A DNA stretch of 64,000 nt from Selaginella tamariscina (lineage: Eukaryota; Streptophyta; Lycopodiopsida; Selaginellales; Selaginellaceae): assembly GCA_003024785.1 (NCBI GenBank), contig PUQB01000540.1, positions 1 to 64,000 of the forward strand. Reading direction: 5' to 3'. The translations under genes and the position numbers were made by a program. Shown one piece after another: positions 52,361 through 64,000 of the stretch. Below the pieces are notes generated by a model that was not told the DNA's origin, did no database searches, and was given only the letters and a program-made list of their open reading frames with translations. Every line of letters begins with the position of its first letter. Positions within the stretch are counted from its first letter, which is position 1.

Positions 52361-52989
52361 TCTTTCTTTAAGACAGAATTGAAAGACTATAAGAACACAC
52401 AACACCAACAATCTTCTTTCTTCTTATTTATATATGCAAACTAATGTTAAGTTAAATTTTACTTAATGTATATTGTCACACATTGCATTTAAGAATTTTT
52501 TATTTATATTCCACACATTAACTTTTATAAGTTAAAAAGGAGACTCTTTCTTATATGTGCCCTTGTTATTTATATACATCTTAAACCTCGTAGATGCTCT
52601 ATTTTAAGATTATTTTATAGTTAACTAGATATGTATGTGAAATGCAGTATTCACTCCGCTTCTTCATCCACCCATATCAAATGGATTTAACATTTATAAA
52701 ACATGCTGGGTCTTTTTGATTGGGAGACCATGTTTTCTTTAGGCATCCATTATATCTTTCGCTTTCCTTCTCGTGTCACCTTTTTTGTGGTTTGAACCAT
52801 GTAACCTTAACCATATTATTTTTTGTGATTACTTCAGGTGTGTCGATAATTTGACCCATCCAAATAGGCTGATTATATATACATTGGAGTAATGAGAACC
52901 ATCATTAGTTTTTGAAGATCCTTGTAACAATCAAAGTATACTTTAGGTTTTTGGTTCTTTGTCCAACAAAGTGTGGGGTTTGCACTTCC
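52361..52989. other. AT-rich DNA, no gene seen
   Basis: No open frame of note and no repeat recognised. It separates the kinase-like remnant from the end of the DUF7869-like gene. Confidence 0.5.
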
Positions 52990-54558
52990 ACATCACTACT
53001 GGCTTTTGTCGTCTGTGCTTAGTGATGTCATTTCAATCTCCTCTCGCCACCTTATTTTAGGCCAAAAAGGGTGTTGCAATTCTGTACTTGTGACAGTAAG
53101 CCCTTTAACTCTCGAACAACAGTCTCCCAATAGTCGACCACATGCTTATATAGTTCTTAGTAACTAGTTGCCTTATCAGAATTCTTTGGCATCGATTTTT
53201 GAACCCATGCCATATATTTTTTATGCCATCAATAATAACCTCTTGTTCCTTGAGCTGGGCACTCAATGGAATAAGGTCTGGTTGTCCTTCTGGGAGAAAT
53301 GGCTTTCCATCCTCTCCACTTTTGAAGAGCATTAAGCCCTCTTTTGGTAACCACTTGCTTGATGGCGTAACTTGTACTGCATAATAGGTATATCTCATAT
53401 GAGAAAAAGAATTGTAGCGGCACAAGGTGACCAACTAAAGAATCATCCCCTCTTTTATATACTCTTGAGAAATTTTTTGAAGTCTGGCACCTCAGTCACA
53501 AGCAAAGCACAACTTTTTTTGGAGATGCAATTTTCAAAAAGATTCATCATATGCGGTAAGGTAAGTGCACTTGTCCTTTTTGTAGAGTTGGAGACCTTGC
53601 TGAAGAACGCATCAATATTTTCATGAGTGTGACCAACCATAAGAAAACTGAGCGTGATTGTTTCAAACACACCTTTGGCAACAAGCATTGACAAGTATGC
53701 TAGCACATATCTAGAAAATAAAAGTAAGTATGAGCTTGAGAAACCCTTAAGTAAAATGATTTACTATTTTTGTTTCGCCTGCACAATTATCCATCTGTAA
53801 AAGCAAATGACAGGAAGCTTATTTGATGTTGAGGACACATGTACACTATTTGAGCTAGATCCCTCCACTGAACCAGAATCTCAAACAGGGCCATCTGTTT
53901 TTTGTGCAGTTGACAATGCCTCTCATATTCCCAAGTAGCTCAAGTGCAGACGTGTTCATGAGAGCATTATGTAAAGGTTGAAGGTGTTGTTTCTTCACTT
54001 TGAGATCACTGATAGGACTTGTTTGTGAGTGGGCTTCAAGGTTTCTAAACACATGGCCAACGACCCAATAGTGAAATTGGAGTCGTTAGACCAATGTGGA
54101 AGTGAAAAGTGTCCATATGACTCACAACCGTGTCTGTGTTAGCACACCTATCAATGAAATAGGAATTTTCATGACAAGATGGATCATTCAAATATCAGCA
54201 TTCCAATGTTGTTACAAACACCAAAGTGCCTTGAAAATGTCAAGCACAGGTACTCTAATGGGCGTGACACAGAAAGCATGCGCATAGTACTGAGACCGGC
54301 AAGTTTGTTGTGCAATCATGTGGGCCTCCATCTTTTTTGAATGGTAGTGATTTCCACCAAGGTTTTTGCACAAGCCCCTGTAGCCTTCAATGATGTACAA
54401 GTGTCACACTTGGAAAAGCTAAAGTGTTTTGCAATTTCCACATCCTTAAAATGAGTATTCCATATGTTGTTGAAGGTACCAGTGCAGATTACTTGGAGCC
54501 TCATCAAACTGAGGCATTTGTTCACATGTTTACACAGCTTCAATTGAGTGTAGATTGA
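52990..54558 (-). pseudogene. DUF7869-like transposase gene, 3' part, inverted
   Basis: Minus strand. It begins at 54,558 exactly where copy 2 stops at 42,321. It carries IYTQLKLCKHVN and FNNIWNTHFKDVEIAKHFSF. Then an intron (about 53,765-53,711) leads into the frame with YLSMLV, LSFLMVGHTHENIDAFFSKV and KKSCALLVTEVPDFKKFL (53,706-53,455). The C-terminal YYAVQVTPSSKWLPKEGLML (about 53,395-53,335) and a last helical part reach about 52,990. GHTHENID and the upstream DNCAGENKN are the conserved acidic/His blocks of the RNase-H-like core. Several breaks are present in the 54,300-53,800 part. Confidence 0.65.
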
Positions 54559-56395
54559 CAGCCGGAACGCAAGGAGGTGTTGTGCGCACTTTGCAGAGGC
54601 CCACACCTGCTCTACCGGTGTTCATGGGTATCATTAATCAAACCAATGCTAGAGGTGCAAGCAGCCGGCGTCGCAAGGGCAAGTAACGAGCAGATCCCCG
54701 CTAACCCAACTCCAACCCCCATACCGCAAGTAAACCAAGTAATGGTGGTACTGCCAAAACAGGATGATGGGACAAACATAGTACCGCATGCTCCCTTAGC
54801 AGACAAAACAAGGGAACTGCAAGGGCAGAGAACCAGGGAAGCGCAAAGGCGCGAAAAGAGGAAACAGGTAACAAAACCCCCAGTATTAAAGTAGTGGGTA
54901 AAGAAGCAAACTGAAGGACTGACCGTCTCGGGACCCGTGGAGCCCAACCAAGGCCAAAAATCGCTAAGAAAGGTAAGGAGACGGTGAAACCGCGCCTTCA
55001 GAAGGGGAGAGGCCCAAATGTTGTCAGAACAAGAAACACCGACGATTCCCACCACACGATGGGTGTCATAGTTTTTACTATGACTCGACCCTTTACTTTG
55101 GGGTTTGACTATTATTACCTACGAGTTGTGTGGTAAACCCTAGTTGTAGTGAGAAATAGCCCGCTTAGTGCACTTAGGTGTTTAAGGGTAGCCTGGCCGA
55201 CTGTCACTAGGTACCTCGAGAAACTCTAGGCAAAGGTAGTACTTACCCTCTAGAAAACTCTCCCCCAATTTAACGTTACAAAAGATAGGTTTTTCGTTAA
55301 ATATAGCTTGTCAAAAAGGGTTAGGGACACCCCTAGGGTTGACCTAACCCTAGGGTTGCTCTAACCCCATGCCCTAATACCCCCCCTAGGGGTTAGGTTT
55401 AGGGTTAGGTTAGGACAACCATTTTCTCTAAGGGCTGGCATTTCTGTGCCAGCCCACTTACTCATTTAGGTAAACAGGGGGGGGTCCGTCACATAAATAA
55501 GGTAGAGTATATGTAGTGAGGCTTCCTGGGTTCAAAAGAGAGGTTGTTAACCTCCTATCGTGTAAGCTAAGCTTGTGTCCTCAAGGTGCAACCCTCCATT
55601 GTGCCACCCTAACTTCCACACGACAGGGGTACAACCCACCCTAGGGTTAGACTATCCTTATCGTTGGTAGATCTTGCCTTTGAGATAGGGGCACGTCACT
55701 TCCAAGGAGTTAGTCAGATTCCTTGGTCCAAAAACTTGCTCGCAAGCTCAAAGGCATTGCCCGTTCACGTTCCGCAAAACTAAGTGGTTGACGCCTTGCT
55801 CAGCCGCCTCAACCATGCCAAGCTAGGAACGACACCTAAGGCTTGGCTAGTCCGTGTATCCCGATTCACAAGGTGAGTCTTGTTCGTGGACTTAGTTAGT
55901 TAGGGGTTTGAGTTCCTAAGGCTTGGGTTCCTAATACGGGTTTACTAGGTAAAAACTCTGACAATGGGGGAATCGGGTACGACCAGCAGCAAGGCCCCAC
56001 CAAGAGGCACTGCAACCACAGTGGACTATGTAAACAATGTACAACCATTCCGGTTCGCATGGCAGGTCACACAATCAACAAGGTGATTATAGATGGGGGG
56101 TCGACAGTCAATGTCATGTCAGCAGAGCTCCATAGGGAGCTGCGTATGCGAACTCCGGAGCCTACTCCCTTTCAGGTATGCATGGCAAATCAGGTTGAGG
56201 TGGCACCTAAGGGCATCTTGAGGGCAGTAGAAGTCGAGATCCAAATGGTCAATTTTGGATCAACGTTGTGGTCCTAGACATGCATGCCAGAGGGCGATTT
56301 GACCTACTCCTCGGTCGACCCTGGCTCAAGGGTGCAAAGGTGCAGCACGACTGGGAGCACCAACAGATACGATTCTAAACCAGACGGGTGATAAG
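54559..56395 (+). mobile_element. Ty3/gypsy gag end and protease piece (fossil), hosting a solo LTR
   Basis: Zinc-knuckle-like LCRGPHLLYRCSWVSLIKPM then a protease block VIIDGGSTVNVMSAELHREL (about 56,077-56,140). The same text recurs at 58,837-59,750. A solo LTR of another family interrupts it at 55,064-55,963. It is broken in several places. Confidence 0.75.
55064..55963 (+). mobile_element. 900-bp solo LTR with 5-bp target duplication
   Basis: Starts TGTCATAG, ends CTCTGACA, and is flanked by ATGGG on both sides (55,059-55,063 and 55,964-55,968). The uninterrupted site is seen at 59,318-59,330 in the sister gypsy copy. It contains TAACCCTAGGG/TTAGGGTT telomere-like runs at about 55,320-55,420. 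The clean edges suggest a younger age than the window-start copy. Confidence 0.93.
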
Positions 56396-59300
56396 GTCCG
56401 TACCTTGGTTGACGAAGGCCCGACACCGTCACACATCCAGCCTGGGATTAACTTATTCGAATAAATAGAGATTGATGAGCAACAGCTGGCCAGGAGGATG
56501 CGATGGGCCGCCAAGAGAGGTTGATGGAAGGCGGCAAGGCACCTTAGTTGTTGCAATTAGCCCCTGCACCTACCCAAGGGAACGATGGAAATGCCGCATG
56601 GCCGAATCTCTGAGCAGCGGTAAACCTGGCACACTAGTGGTAAAGGCGGCCGCATGCCGCCGACGACGAAGAAGGATATGAAGGAACTGCAGCACATCTG
56701 GACGACAGTCCAGGCACGGCAGCATGCGGGTATGAATAGCACCCGAACGGGCGACTTCACTCGACAGTAACCTATGATGCAGAGTGGGATAGATGGCAAG
56801 ACAACGAAAGCCCTCCGTAGGTGAAAGTGACGGCCACGAAGAGCCCCCACACCAAAGAGTAGAACCAGTGTTTGACGAGTACCCCGAAGGAGGAAACCTC
56901 GCACAGGACAACCCCAAGAAAGGGTAGGCCTGCAATGGAGGCAAGAATCTCGAGGGGGCGAAAGCAACGTGGATAGCAACAGGGAACGTGAGCGGAAAGC
57001 CCAGCGTGACCCGCCACAATGGACGTAAGGTAGGAAACCCAGGGCCGTCATCACCCACCAGGGTGATGCGGGGGCTCGTATCTTCCCGAAAGAGGGGAGG
57101 AAGAGCCTCATTCGGAAGGCCCCCGTAGGGAGGGGAATCGATTGCCAACAAGGCAACCTCTGCACCAGAAGTTCAGCTGATCGGACGATGCAGCAGGTTA
57201 GGGTAATTACCAGGATGAGAACCCAAGGCTTCGGAAGGCTGGGGTACACATGGGACAACCACCTGTGCAACGACTAGACGTCGACGAGCTGATGGACTGG
57301 GAGGAGGCACCAGAAAGAGGGCCACACAGTGGCCACTTTGGAGAAGGGACGAGAGGAATTCGTCCAAGGGCAGGAGAGATTTGCCAGAGTGACTAGTATT
57401 GCACCGGCCCCGTGAGGGAAATCCGCCAGGACACACAGTAGAGCCACAACCATCACCAGACGGGGGGATACCATCTTGGGGCGAGGAGGAATCACCCCAT
57501 CGATCACGACCATCTAGACGTCATGGGGAGATTCCGTGCACGGTCTTACAAAACTACTCGCTGGAGTAAGGAATACCGTCCAGCCAAGGTAAGCCGCGCC
57601 ACTAGCCGTCAGGTTGGTCCTGCAGCAGGGGCCCCCTAGGGACAGCCAGGAGGAGCCCGTCCTCGTCACCCACCCTTAACGGGAGGGCAGGGCCGTGAAG
57701 AAGGAGAAAGGTACCTGCAGAATACTGTGACATGGACTACACCACGTCTGAAGTGAAGGGTTTGGATCGAAACACTTCTCAGGCAACAACGGGACGCCAT
57801 GGGAACTGACCCGGTTACCTTATTAGCCCGCGCGCTCAATCGGATGCAGGAAAGCACCATAATAGTGCCCATAGCCACGTTCCGTGGAGCGAAGGGGGAA
57901 GACACAACCAACATGTACACAAGTTTGAACAGGTGTGCGAACTTTAGAGTGTAATCGACAATCACAAGAAGTTGAGTGCCTTCGCATGCACTCTGGACAA
58001 GAAAGCACACGTCGGGTGGATGCGATTCCATGAGGCAAACGAAGGAGCCTGCTGGGAAACCGCACGAAGGGCGTTTTTGAATACCTTCCGGGAGGAAAGA
58101 GTGAAGAGGAGGTGATTCACAAGCTAATGAGCTTGAAACAGAAAGCAGGAGAGTCGGTTGACGACTACATGGTCCGCATGCTGGGGTATATCGCTTGTTA
58201 AGAGACGCCCCAGTTGACTTGACCAAGAAAATGTGGTACCAAAAGGGACTGTGGCCGGAGATCCACTTAGATGACGACCGGACGTTCGACAAGTTACTCC
58301 AATACGCCAAGAAGGCTGAGAAGCGGGAAGTTGATAGACACTAAGAAAGGAAGGCGCAAAACAAATGAATGTAGAAGAGGCAAACGACACCACATCAGAT
58401 GAAGAAAACCTCTTTGATGATTCAAGGCCGACCAGAAGGGAGAAATGGTCGGGTACCAAGGGACACAGGCAGCTGCAGCGGATGGAGGGGCCACACGAAA
58501 GGAAGACTTATCCATGACACTGGCTCAAATGGGATACACTTCACGGGGGGACAAGTACTGTCAGGTATGTAACATCCGTGGGTCTCACAACACGGACGAT
58601 TGCTACCAGTTGGCCAAACTCCTGAGAAAAAGGTTACCATAGGCAGCCGCACTGACAGTAGAACGGGGACTGAAGGGGGGCAGATGGCCGAAGGAGTTAT
58701 GGCGCAGGATGGAGGGAGATAACCAACCCATAGGAGGTGCTATTCAGGAGACCGGAATTGTAGGTCCCGTTCCTGTGAGCGGCCATCGTATTGATCGAGG
58801 TATGGCGACAGAGAGAGACAACTGGAACGCAAGGAGGTGTTGTGCGCATTATGCGGAGGCCCACACCAGCTCTATCGGTGTTCATGGGTATCATTAATCA
58901 AACCAATGCTAGAGGCGCAAGCAGCTGGCGTCGCCAGGGCGAGTAACGGGCAAATCCTCGCTAACCCAACTCCAACCCCCGCACTGCAAGTGAACCAAGT
59001 AATGGTGGTACTGCCAGAACAGGATGGCAGGACAAACATAGTACCACAGGCTCCCTTAGCGGATGAAACAAGAGAACCACAAGTGTAGAGAACTAGGGGA
59101 GCGCGAAGGTGCGAAAAGAGGAGACAAGCAACAAAAACCCTGATATTAAAGCAGTGAGTAAAGAAGCAAACTCAAGGACTAACTGTCTGGGACCTGTGGA
59201 GCCCAGCCAAGGCCAAGAATTGCTAAGAAAGGTAAGGAGATGGCAAAATCGCGCATTCAGAAGGGGGGAGGCCCAAACGGGGTTAGAACAAGAAACTCCG

Positions 59301-60829
59301 CTGGTTCCCACCACACGATGAGGGAATCGGGCACGACCAGCAGCAAGACCCCCACCAAAGGCACTACAACCACAGTGGACTACGTAAACGAGTACCAACC
59401 ATCTCGGTTTGCATGGCGGGTCACACAGTCAGCGAGGCGATTATTGATGGGGGTCAGTAGTCAACCTCATGTCAGCAGAGCTCCACAAGAAGTTGCATAT
59501 GCCAACTCCGGAGCCCACTCTAGTTCAGGTACGCATGGCAAATCAGGCCGAGGTGGCACCCAAGGGCATCTTGAGGGTAGTAGAGGTTGAGATCCAAACA
59601 GTCAAATTTTGGATCAACGTTTTGGTCCTGGATATGCACACCAGGGGGGATTCGACCTACTCCTCGGTTGACCCTGGCTTAGAGGTGCAAAGGTACAGCA
59701 CGACTAGGAGCACCAACAAATACGATTCTGCACTAGACGGGCAATAAGGTTCATACCCACAAGCCAAACCCAGGCCCCCGCACGGAGATTCAGGGCATTG
59801 GAATATCAGGAGCCCAGCAGGCATAAAGGATGGAATGAGGGCACAATAGCGACCCCCACAGGTCGACCCTTGGGACTGGGTTGCGCCAGGTAGGAGGCCT
59901 ATCATCAGAGGCAGCCCAACATGAACAAACATAAGGATCATAGGGGAGCAATCGAAGCCCAAAACTATCCAGCACCAGAACATTGGTTCACCAACCACCA
60001 AGATGATTTTGGAGGGCCCATGTGGACATACCCACGTCGGGTGGCCGCTCCAATCAAGCAGAGCCACCCCAAAGCCAGTATCGATAGGGATCGCAGCCCT
60101 CTACCGGTCCTGGCCCCAACAGGAAGTACCCACTACCACGGCCGATCAGACATTGGCCGGAAGTGGGGGGGAAGAAGCTCCCATAGACTCTCCTTGGTAG
60201 AAGTAGGACACGAAACCCCAAACGGGGGACACACGGGGCCAATATGGGGAAGAAGCGACAAGAAGGGATCAACATGTAAGACTGTGCAGTTAGAGCCAGG
60301 ATGGGCCCCACCAGGTAGCATCAAAAACCACCACAGTCAACTGTAATGGACAAGTACCACGATGGGCGACCGATAGTAGCCGTGTTAGTCACCCAGATGG
60401 AGCATAGACCTGAGGAATCCCAGGGCAGAGCAATCGAACCACGGGGTGACGCAACAGAGAAGACGGAGCGATAGGAAGTAGGATCTCTACACGCATGTGT
60501 GGCCAGCTCAAGGATCACATGGTCCACGAGGTTTGGACTGCATGCGTGAGGCACACACTACGAAGGCAATGATGGTTGGGTGGCACCATCATTGCGTATC
60601 TAGGCGCAGGGATAGACGCGCCAGTCACCTTGGAGGACACCACAAGGACTGCCACGACACTTATACTCAGGAAGGAGGTGTACAATGCCACACTTTCACT
60701 ACCATGACCACATGGTGGATAGAGAGGAATCGGCCGGTGGTAATCAGAGAAATTCGTGTGCTCATCAAGGGCCAAAAACAATTAGCGGAGCTGGTGTACC
60801 CAGGCACTCCAAGTTCAAGGGATTAATCG

Positions 60830-61225
60830 GGCAACCCAACGTCCGACGAGTCAAGAGGCAATTGAGATTAGACGAATTCTTCGACCTTCTAGGGGGAGAA
60901 GTGGAGGACCCAGGATTCGCTAAAAAGGCCAGACAATTCCTCCAGTTAGCGGAACTAGTAGCTAGTCAAACCGGGCTTAGGGGAATACAATTCTGCACGG
61001 AGGAGCATAGTCTTCTGCATTATGTTTGACAGACTAGCGATAGTCTTCCGACTACCAGGGGACGCCTTAGCCCTTGGGGAATGCTCGGACACGGAGGTTC
61101 AATGGCCCGCCACCATAGGAACTCATGGACTACGAGGCATACAAGCAAAGGAGGAAGCAGCCGAGTTTGTAACGCTAGTGGCCTTCATGCTTATGGGAAG
61201 AATAGGGAGTCAAATCACTAGGTGA
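60830..61225 (+). other. Unassigned coding-like stretch in the gypsy element
   Basis: Frames carrying FKGLIGQPNVRRVKRQLRLD then EFFDLLGGEVEDPGFAKKAR, and RLPGDALALGECSDTEVQWP, look like former protein sequence between protease and terminal repeat. I do not recognise the family. The minus strand here has no better candidate. Confidence 0.35.
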
Positions 61226-61769
61226 CTGGCGAACGGTCTTTGCAGGGCCTGGGAAGGAGTCACGATAAATTGGGTTGACTACCTTAAGCAGTACCTGGTT
61301 CCAGCTCTAACTAGTAGAATTCACGGAGTTCAAACCGGCACTAAGCAAAGGCTCCCCACGGCCGGCCATATTGCTATTATGACCACAGGCTCGTTCGGCC
61401 GAACAGTAGTGAGAGCACCACCCCACTCCAAATGAGGGAACAGCCAGAACCCCGGAGTCAATAGAGGAACAGGATTCAACGGAGGAACTGGCGTCTATAG
61501 AAGAATAGGACTTAACAGAAGAACATGTGTCAATAGAGGAATAGGCGAAGGGTAGCCCCTTTCTGGACCAGGAATCAACATGGTATGGAACGCCGGAACC
61601 CATACACAAGATTCCCCTAGCCATAGGATCCCCACTACAGGAATCCCCGGTAGAAGCAATTGAGCAATCCACTAGACCCAGTCAGGGAGGAGAGAAGGAC
61701 AAGCCCAAGGACGAGTGCGAAAGTAACTACCAACATTTCCAAGGCGACGGATGATGGACCTCCACGGTC

Positions 61770-61960
61770 TACACCGAGCTCGCGGGGGCCTTCAACCAGC
61801 TAAAAGAAGCCATGGTGGTATATGACAACCTCGACCTCCCAGCGGTGGCGAAAGAACATGATGACATTGTGACGAAACTCACGGAGCAGCAGCGGGGAGC
61901 CCGGGAGGTTGCCCAAAGGGCTAAGGAGCTACTAAGTGGAGGGGTCGACTGTGTATATTA
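61770..61960 (+). other. Coiled-coil-like coding remnant, part 1
   Basis: VYTELAGAFNQLKEAMVVYD then NLDLPAVAKEHDDIVTKLTE and QQRGAREVAQRAKELLSGG has strong heptad character. A second helical stretch at about 62,930-63,010 (IQEHKSRLERRCEELAEAQA then ELTAVRRELL) and a third at about 63,200-63,340 (LEDQLK...EAKLQRVIALWE) lie beyond the minisatellites, so one helical region has been invaded by tandem repeats. Confidence 0.4.
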
Positions 61961-61964
61961 ACTG

Positions 61965-62475
61965 TCAAGCCACGATCCAGGAACAAGGAAGTGAGTAGGA
62001 TTCTGAGAACAAGGAGGCTTGACTCAGGAGCAGGACAAGGAGTAGGATAGGAACTTGGAACTCAGGAACAGAACAAGGAGTAGGACAAGGAGTAGGATAA
62101 GAACTTGGAACTCAGGAACAGAACAAGGAGTAGGACAAGGAACAGGATAGGAACCGGAGCATGATAGGAACTAGGAACTCAGGAGTAGGACAAGGAGTAG
62201 GATAGGAACTGGAGCAGAATAGCAGGATAAGGAGCTGAATAGGAACCGAAGCAGGATAGCAGGACAAGGAGCAGGATAACAAGATAAGGAGTTGGATAGG
62301 AACCGGAACAGGATAGCAGAACAGGGAGCAGGACAGGAACTGGGAACTTAGGAATCAGGAGTAGGATAGGATTTGAGAGCAAAACAAGAGCAGGATAGGA
62401 ACTAGGAGCAAGACAGGAACTAGGAACCAGGAGCAGGATGAGAACCAGGAACAAGAAAAGAACAAGACAAGACAA
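61965..62475. repeat. AGGA-rich minisatellite
   Basis: Irregular tandem units of the types GAGCAGGATAGGAACT, GGAACAAGGAGTAGGACAAG and CAGGATAGCAGGACAAGG fill about 500 bp, purine-rich on the plus strand. Confidence 0.9.
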
Positions 62476-62599
62476 GATTGATCGTAGAAAGACTGGTGTT
62501 GATAGTAACTGATTGTACAATAATTAGGTCGGAGCTTTTATGCTCACAACTCCAAACTAATCTGGTCATGAGTCTAATCTAGTCATGAGCTAAGAATAG

Positions 62600-62765
62600 T
62601 GACCCTTATCCTCTAGGCATATCTTGTAGCATATCCTATAGGCATATCCTGTAGGAATATCCTGCAGGCATATCCTGTAAGTATATCCTGTAACCCGTAT
62701 CCTGTATCTTGCATCCTGCATCCTATATCTTGTATCCAAAATCCTGTATCCTGTATCGGGTTGTG
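62600..62765. repeat. Short tandem repeat of the TATCCTGTA type
   Basis: Units of about 10-18 bp such as GGCATATCCTGTAGG and GTATCCTGTATC are repeated about a dozen times. Confidence 0.88.
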
Positions 62766-64000
62766 ACATTAACAATGAAGAGAATGAAGGACACCTGGGA
62801 AAGCTAGAGCGAGAGGAGAGGGGAATTCCGGAGAATATACAGTGAGTGCGAAACTCTTCTAGGGCTACTCAATGACGACCAGCATGCCCGCAGCAAGGTC
62901 ATAGTAGGTAAGGAACAACAGATACAAGAACACAAATCTCGGTTAGAACGAAGGTGTGAGGAGCTCGCGGAAGCACAAGCAGAATTGACGGCGGTCAGAC
63001 GGGAGTTACTGATGAAGACTCAACTCTCAAAAGCCAGTATCACACCTACAGCTAGCCAACCGGGACCCCTACTCAGGAAGCCAGAGGCGAGCGGTACAAG
63101 GCCATCAAGCACGGGATAGGAGCACGGCCCAACAAGGGAACCGGACACATCGTGAATCACCGTTTCCAAATAAAGGGGGCATGGCCGCCAACTAACCCAG
63201 CTCCTTGCGAAAAGGGAACAAGAGCTATAATACTCCCGAAAATGGATGCAGGACCTAGAGGATCAGCTCAAGTAGGTTCGAGAGCAACAGGTAGGGTCCG
63301 AGGCAAAGCTCCAGAGGGTGATCGCGCTATGGGAAGCGACCATCACCACACTAAAGACACGCTAGTTGCAACAAAGAACGAAATTGCCATGTACCAGGAG
63401 CTCCAAGGGGCAGATGCCTAGAGCACATGGCCCAAGGACGTGCCAACAAATAAGTCTGGGCATCTAGTTGACAATGGCCTGACATTGTCACACAGCTAGC
63501 CGGCGGGGACGCCAACCAGCGCGGATGAGCGATGGGACGAAGCGCCAAATAAGGGAGGTACTTCAGGTACGAACTGATAGCGACCAATGTCAGGTGGCGG
63601 CGTAACTAGGCGTAGATTCGATCATCCGGACCAACTACCCAGGTACAAAGAATAGCATGCATGAGGGAGGCGCATAAATGTGACAGGCAGGACTCTGTCA
63701 CCAGGTGGCAGACCAGTGGGAAGGCGCCACCTGTACCTAGGGTTTAGTGGTAGGTAACCCACTATATAAGCCAAAAGGCGGGTAGTGGGTCGGGGTCTTT
63801 TAGGAGTCAAGTCTGCGTCTTATATTTTGCTCCTCTGTCGAAGATAGGTTGTACTCGGACAAACAATATATATATGCATTTTCCTTCTATTCACCTCACA
63901 AGCGGGTGTTGCCCGCTTGCCCTACTTGGGGCCCAACAACACTCTTTGCCAAGTCACTGCAGTAGAACTTCCCCTACCTGTACACGGGCCCTCGCAGTGT

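Larger units (their letters stand above)
42322..54558. other. 12.2-kb inversion
   Basis: At the left junction (42,321/42,322) the DUF7869-like gene on the plus strand changes to gypsy gag on the minus strand. At the right junction (about 54,558/54,559) the continuation of the same DUF7869-like gene on the minus strand changes to the continuation of gypsy gag on the plus strand. Against copy 1 and the uninterrupted gypsy at 58,800-58,835, both pairs of ends are complementary to within about 4 bp, with 2-bp overlaps (TC on the left, GA on the right). Confidence 0.85.
56396..64000 (+). mobile_element. Ty3/gypsy element with gag and protease, no recognisable RT (fossil)
   Basis: Leader/gag N-terminal part (56,440-57,720; INLFE then IEIDEQQLARRM), gag core (MDYTTSEV, about 57,735; KMWYQKGLWPEI, about 58,230; CCHC-like CQVCNIRGSHNTDDCYQLAK, about 58,558-58,620), protease (about 59,440-59,660), then 59,760-63,470 with unassigned and coiled-coil coding remains and two minisatellites, and a terminal repeat region from about 63,480 to the window edge (TATATAAGCC box near 63,764). 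I found no reverse transcriptase, RNase H or integrase motif after the protease. It is broken in many places. Confidence 0.7.

Overview
The window looks like nuclear DNA of a streptophyte plant, more likely a seed-free land plant or charophyte alga than a flowering plant. The evidence is a cytosolic GAPDH of plant type, an N-myristoylated SnRK1 beta subunit, F-box/LRR genes with short GT-AG introns (about 55-150 bp, many full of TG/CA repeats), telo-box motifs, and abundant Ty3/gypsy with some Ty1/copia remains. There is no bacterial or organellar signature. One assembly gap of N lies at 39,239-40,045. No species is claimed.

Layout. 1-3,000: LTR fragment, AT-rich DNA and a copia scrap. 3,570-5,403: an intact 11-exon GAPDH gene. 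5,922-10,769: an old minus-strand Ty3/gypsy copy with short terminal repeats and an unusual 19-bp flanking duplication. 10,805-17,731: the gene island, holding F-box/LRR gene 1 (+), PRP18 splicing factor (-), TAD2 tRNA adenosine deaminase (+; shares a 107-bp divergent promoter with PRP18) and SnRK1/AMPK beta subunit (+). 19,197-20,839: F-box/LRR gene 2 (-), an inverted duplicate of gene 1 that carries the last bases of PRP18 with it. The tail of the SnRK1 beta gene plus about 1.4 kb of its 3' flank is repeated on the other side of gene 2 (21,530-22,995).

24,594-42,321 is the most unusual part. Two head-to-head copies of a DUF7869-like transposase gene, each preceded by an array of a palindrome (GGCGGGATTAATCCCGCC) at about 45-bp spacing, bracket a third and larger array of the same palindrome. 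The third array stands in front of a decayed, intron-bearing gene with a ParB-like and perhaps a methyltransferase-like part. A decayed FCP1/NLI-type phosphatase-like gene follows. I read this as a candidate mobile system in which one palindrome family sits 5' of each gene.

42,322-54,558 is a 12.2-kb inversion. Its two junctions split the second DUF7869-like gene and a gypsy element, and the halves match up at both ends. Inside are three gypsy pieces, a kelch-like remnant and a protein-kinase-like remnant. 54,559-64,000 is a gypsy nest: gag/protease copies, a 900-bp solo LTR with a clean 5-bp target duplication, minisatellites, coiled-coil coding remains and a terminal repeat at the window edge.

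GAPDH and TAD2 read through cleanly once spliced. PRP18, the SnRK1 beta gene and both F-box genes each carry one frame disruption, either real decay or consensus error in the assembly.
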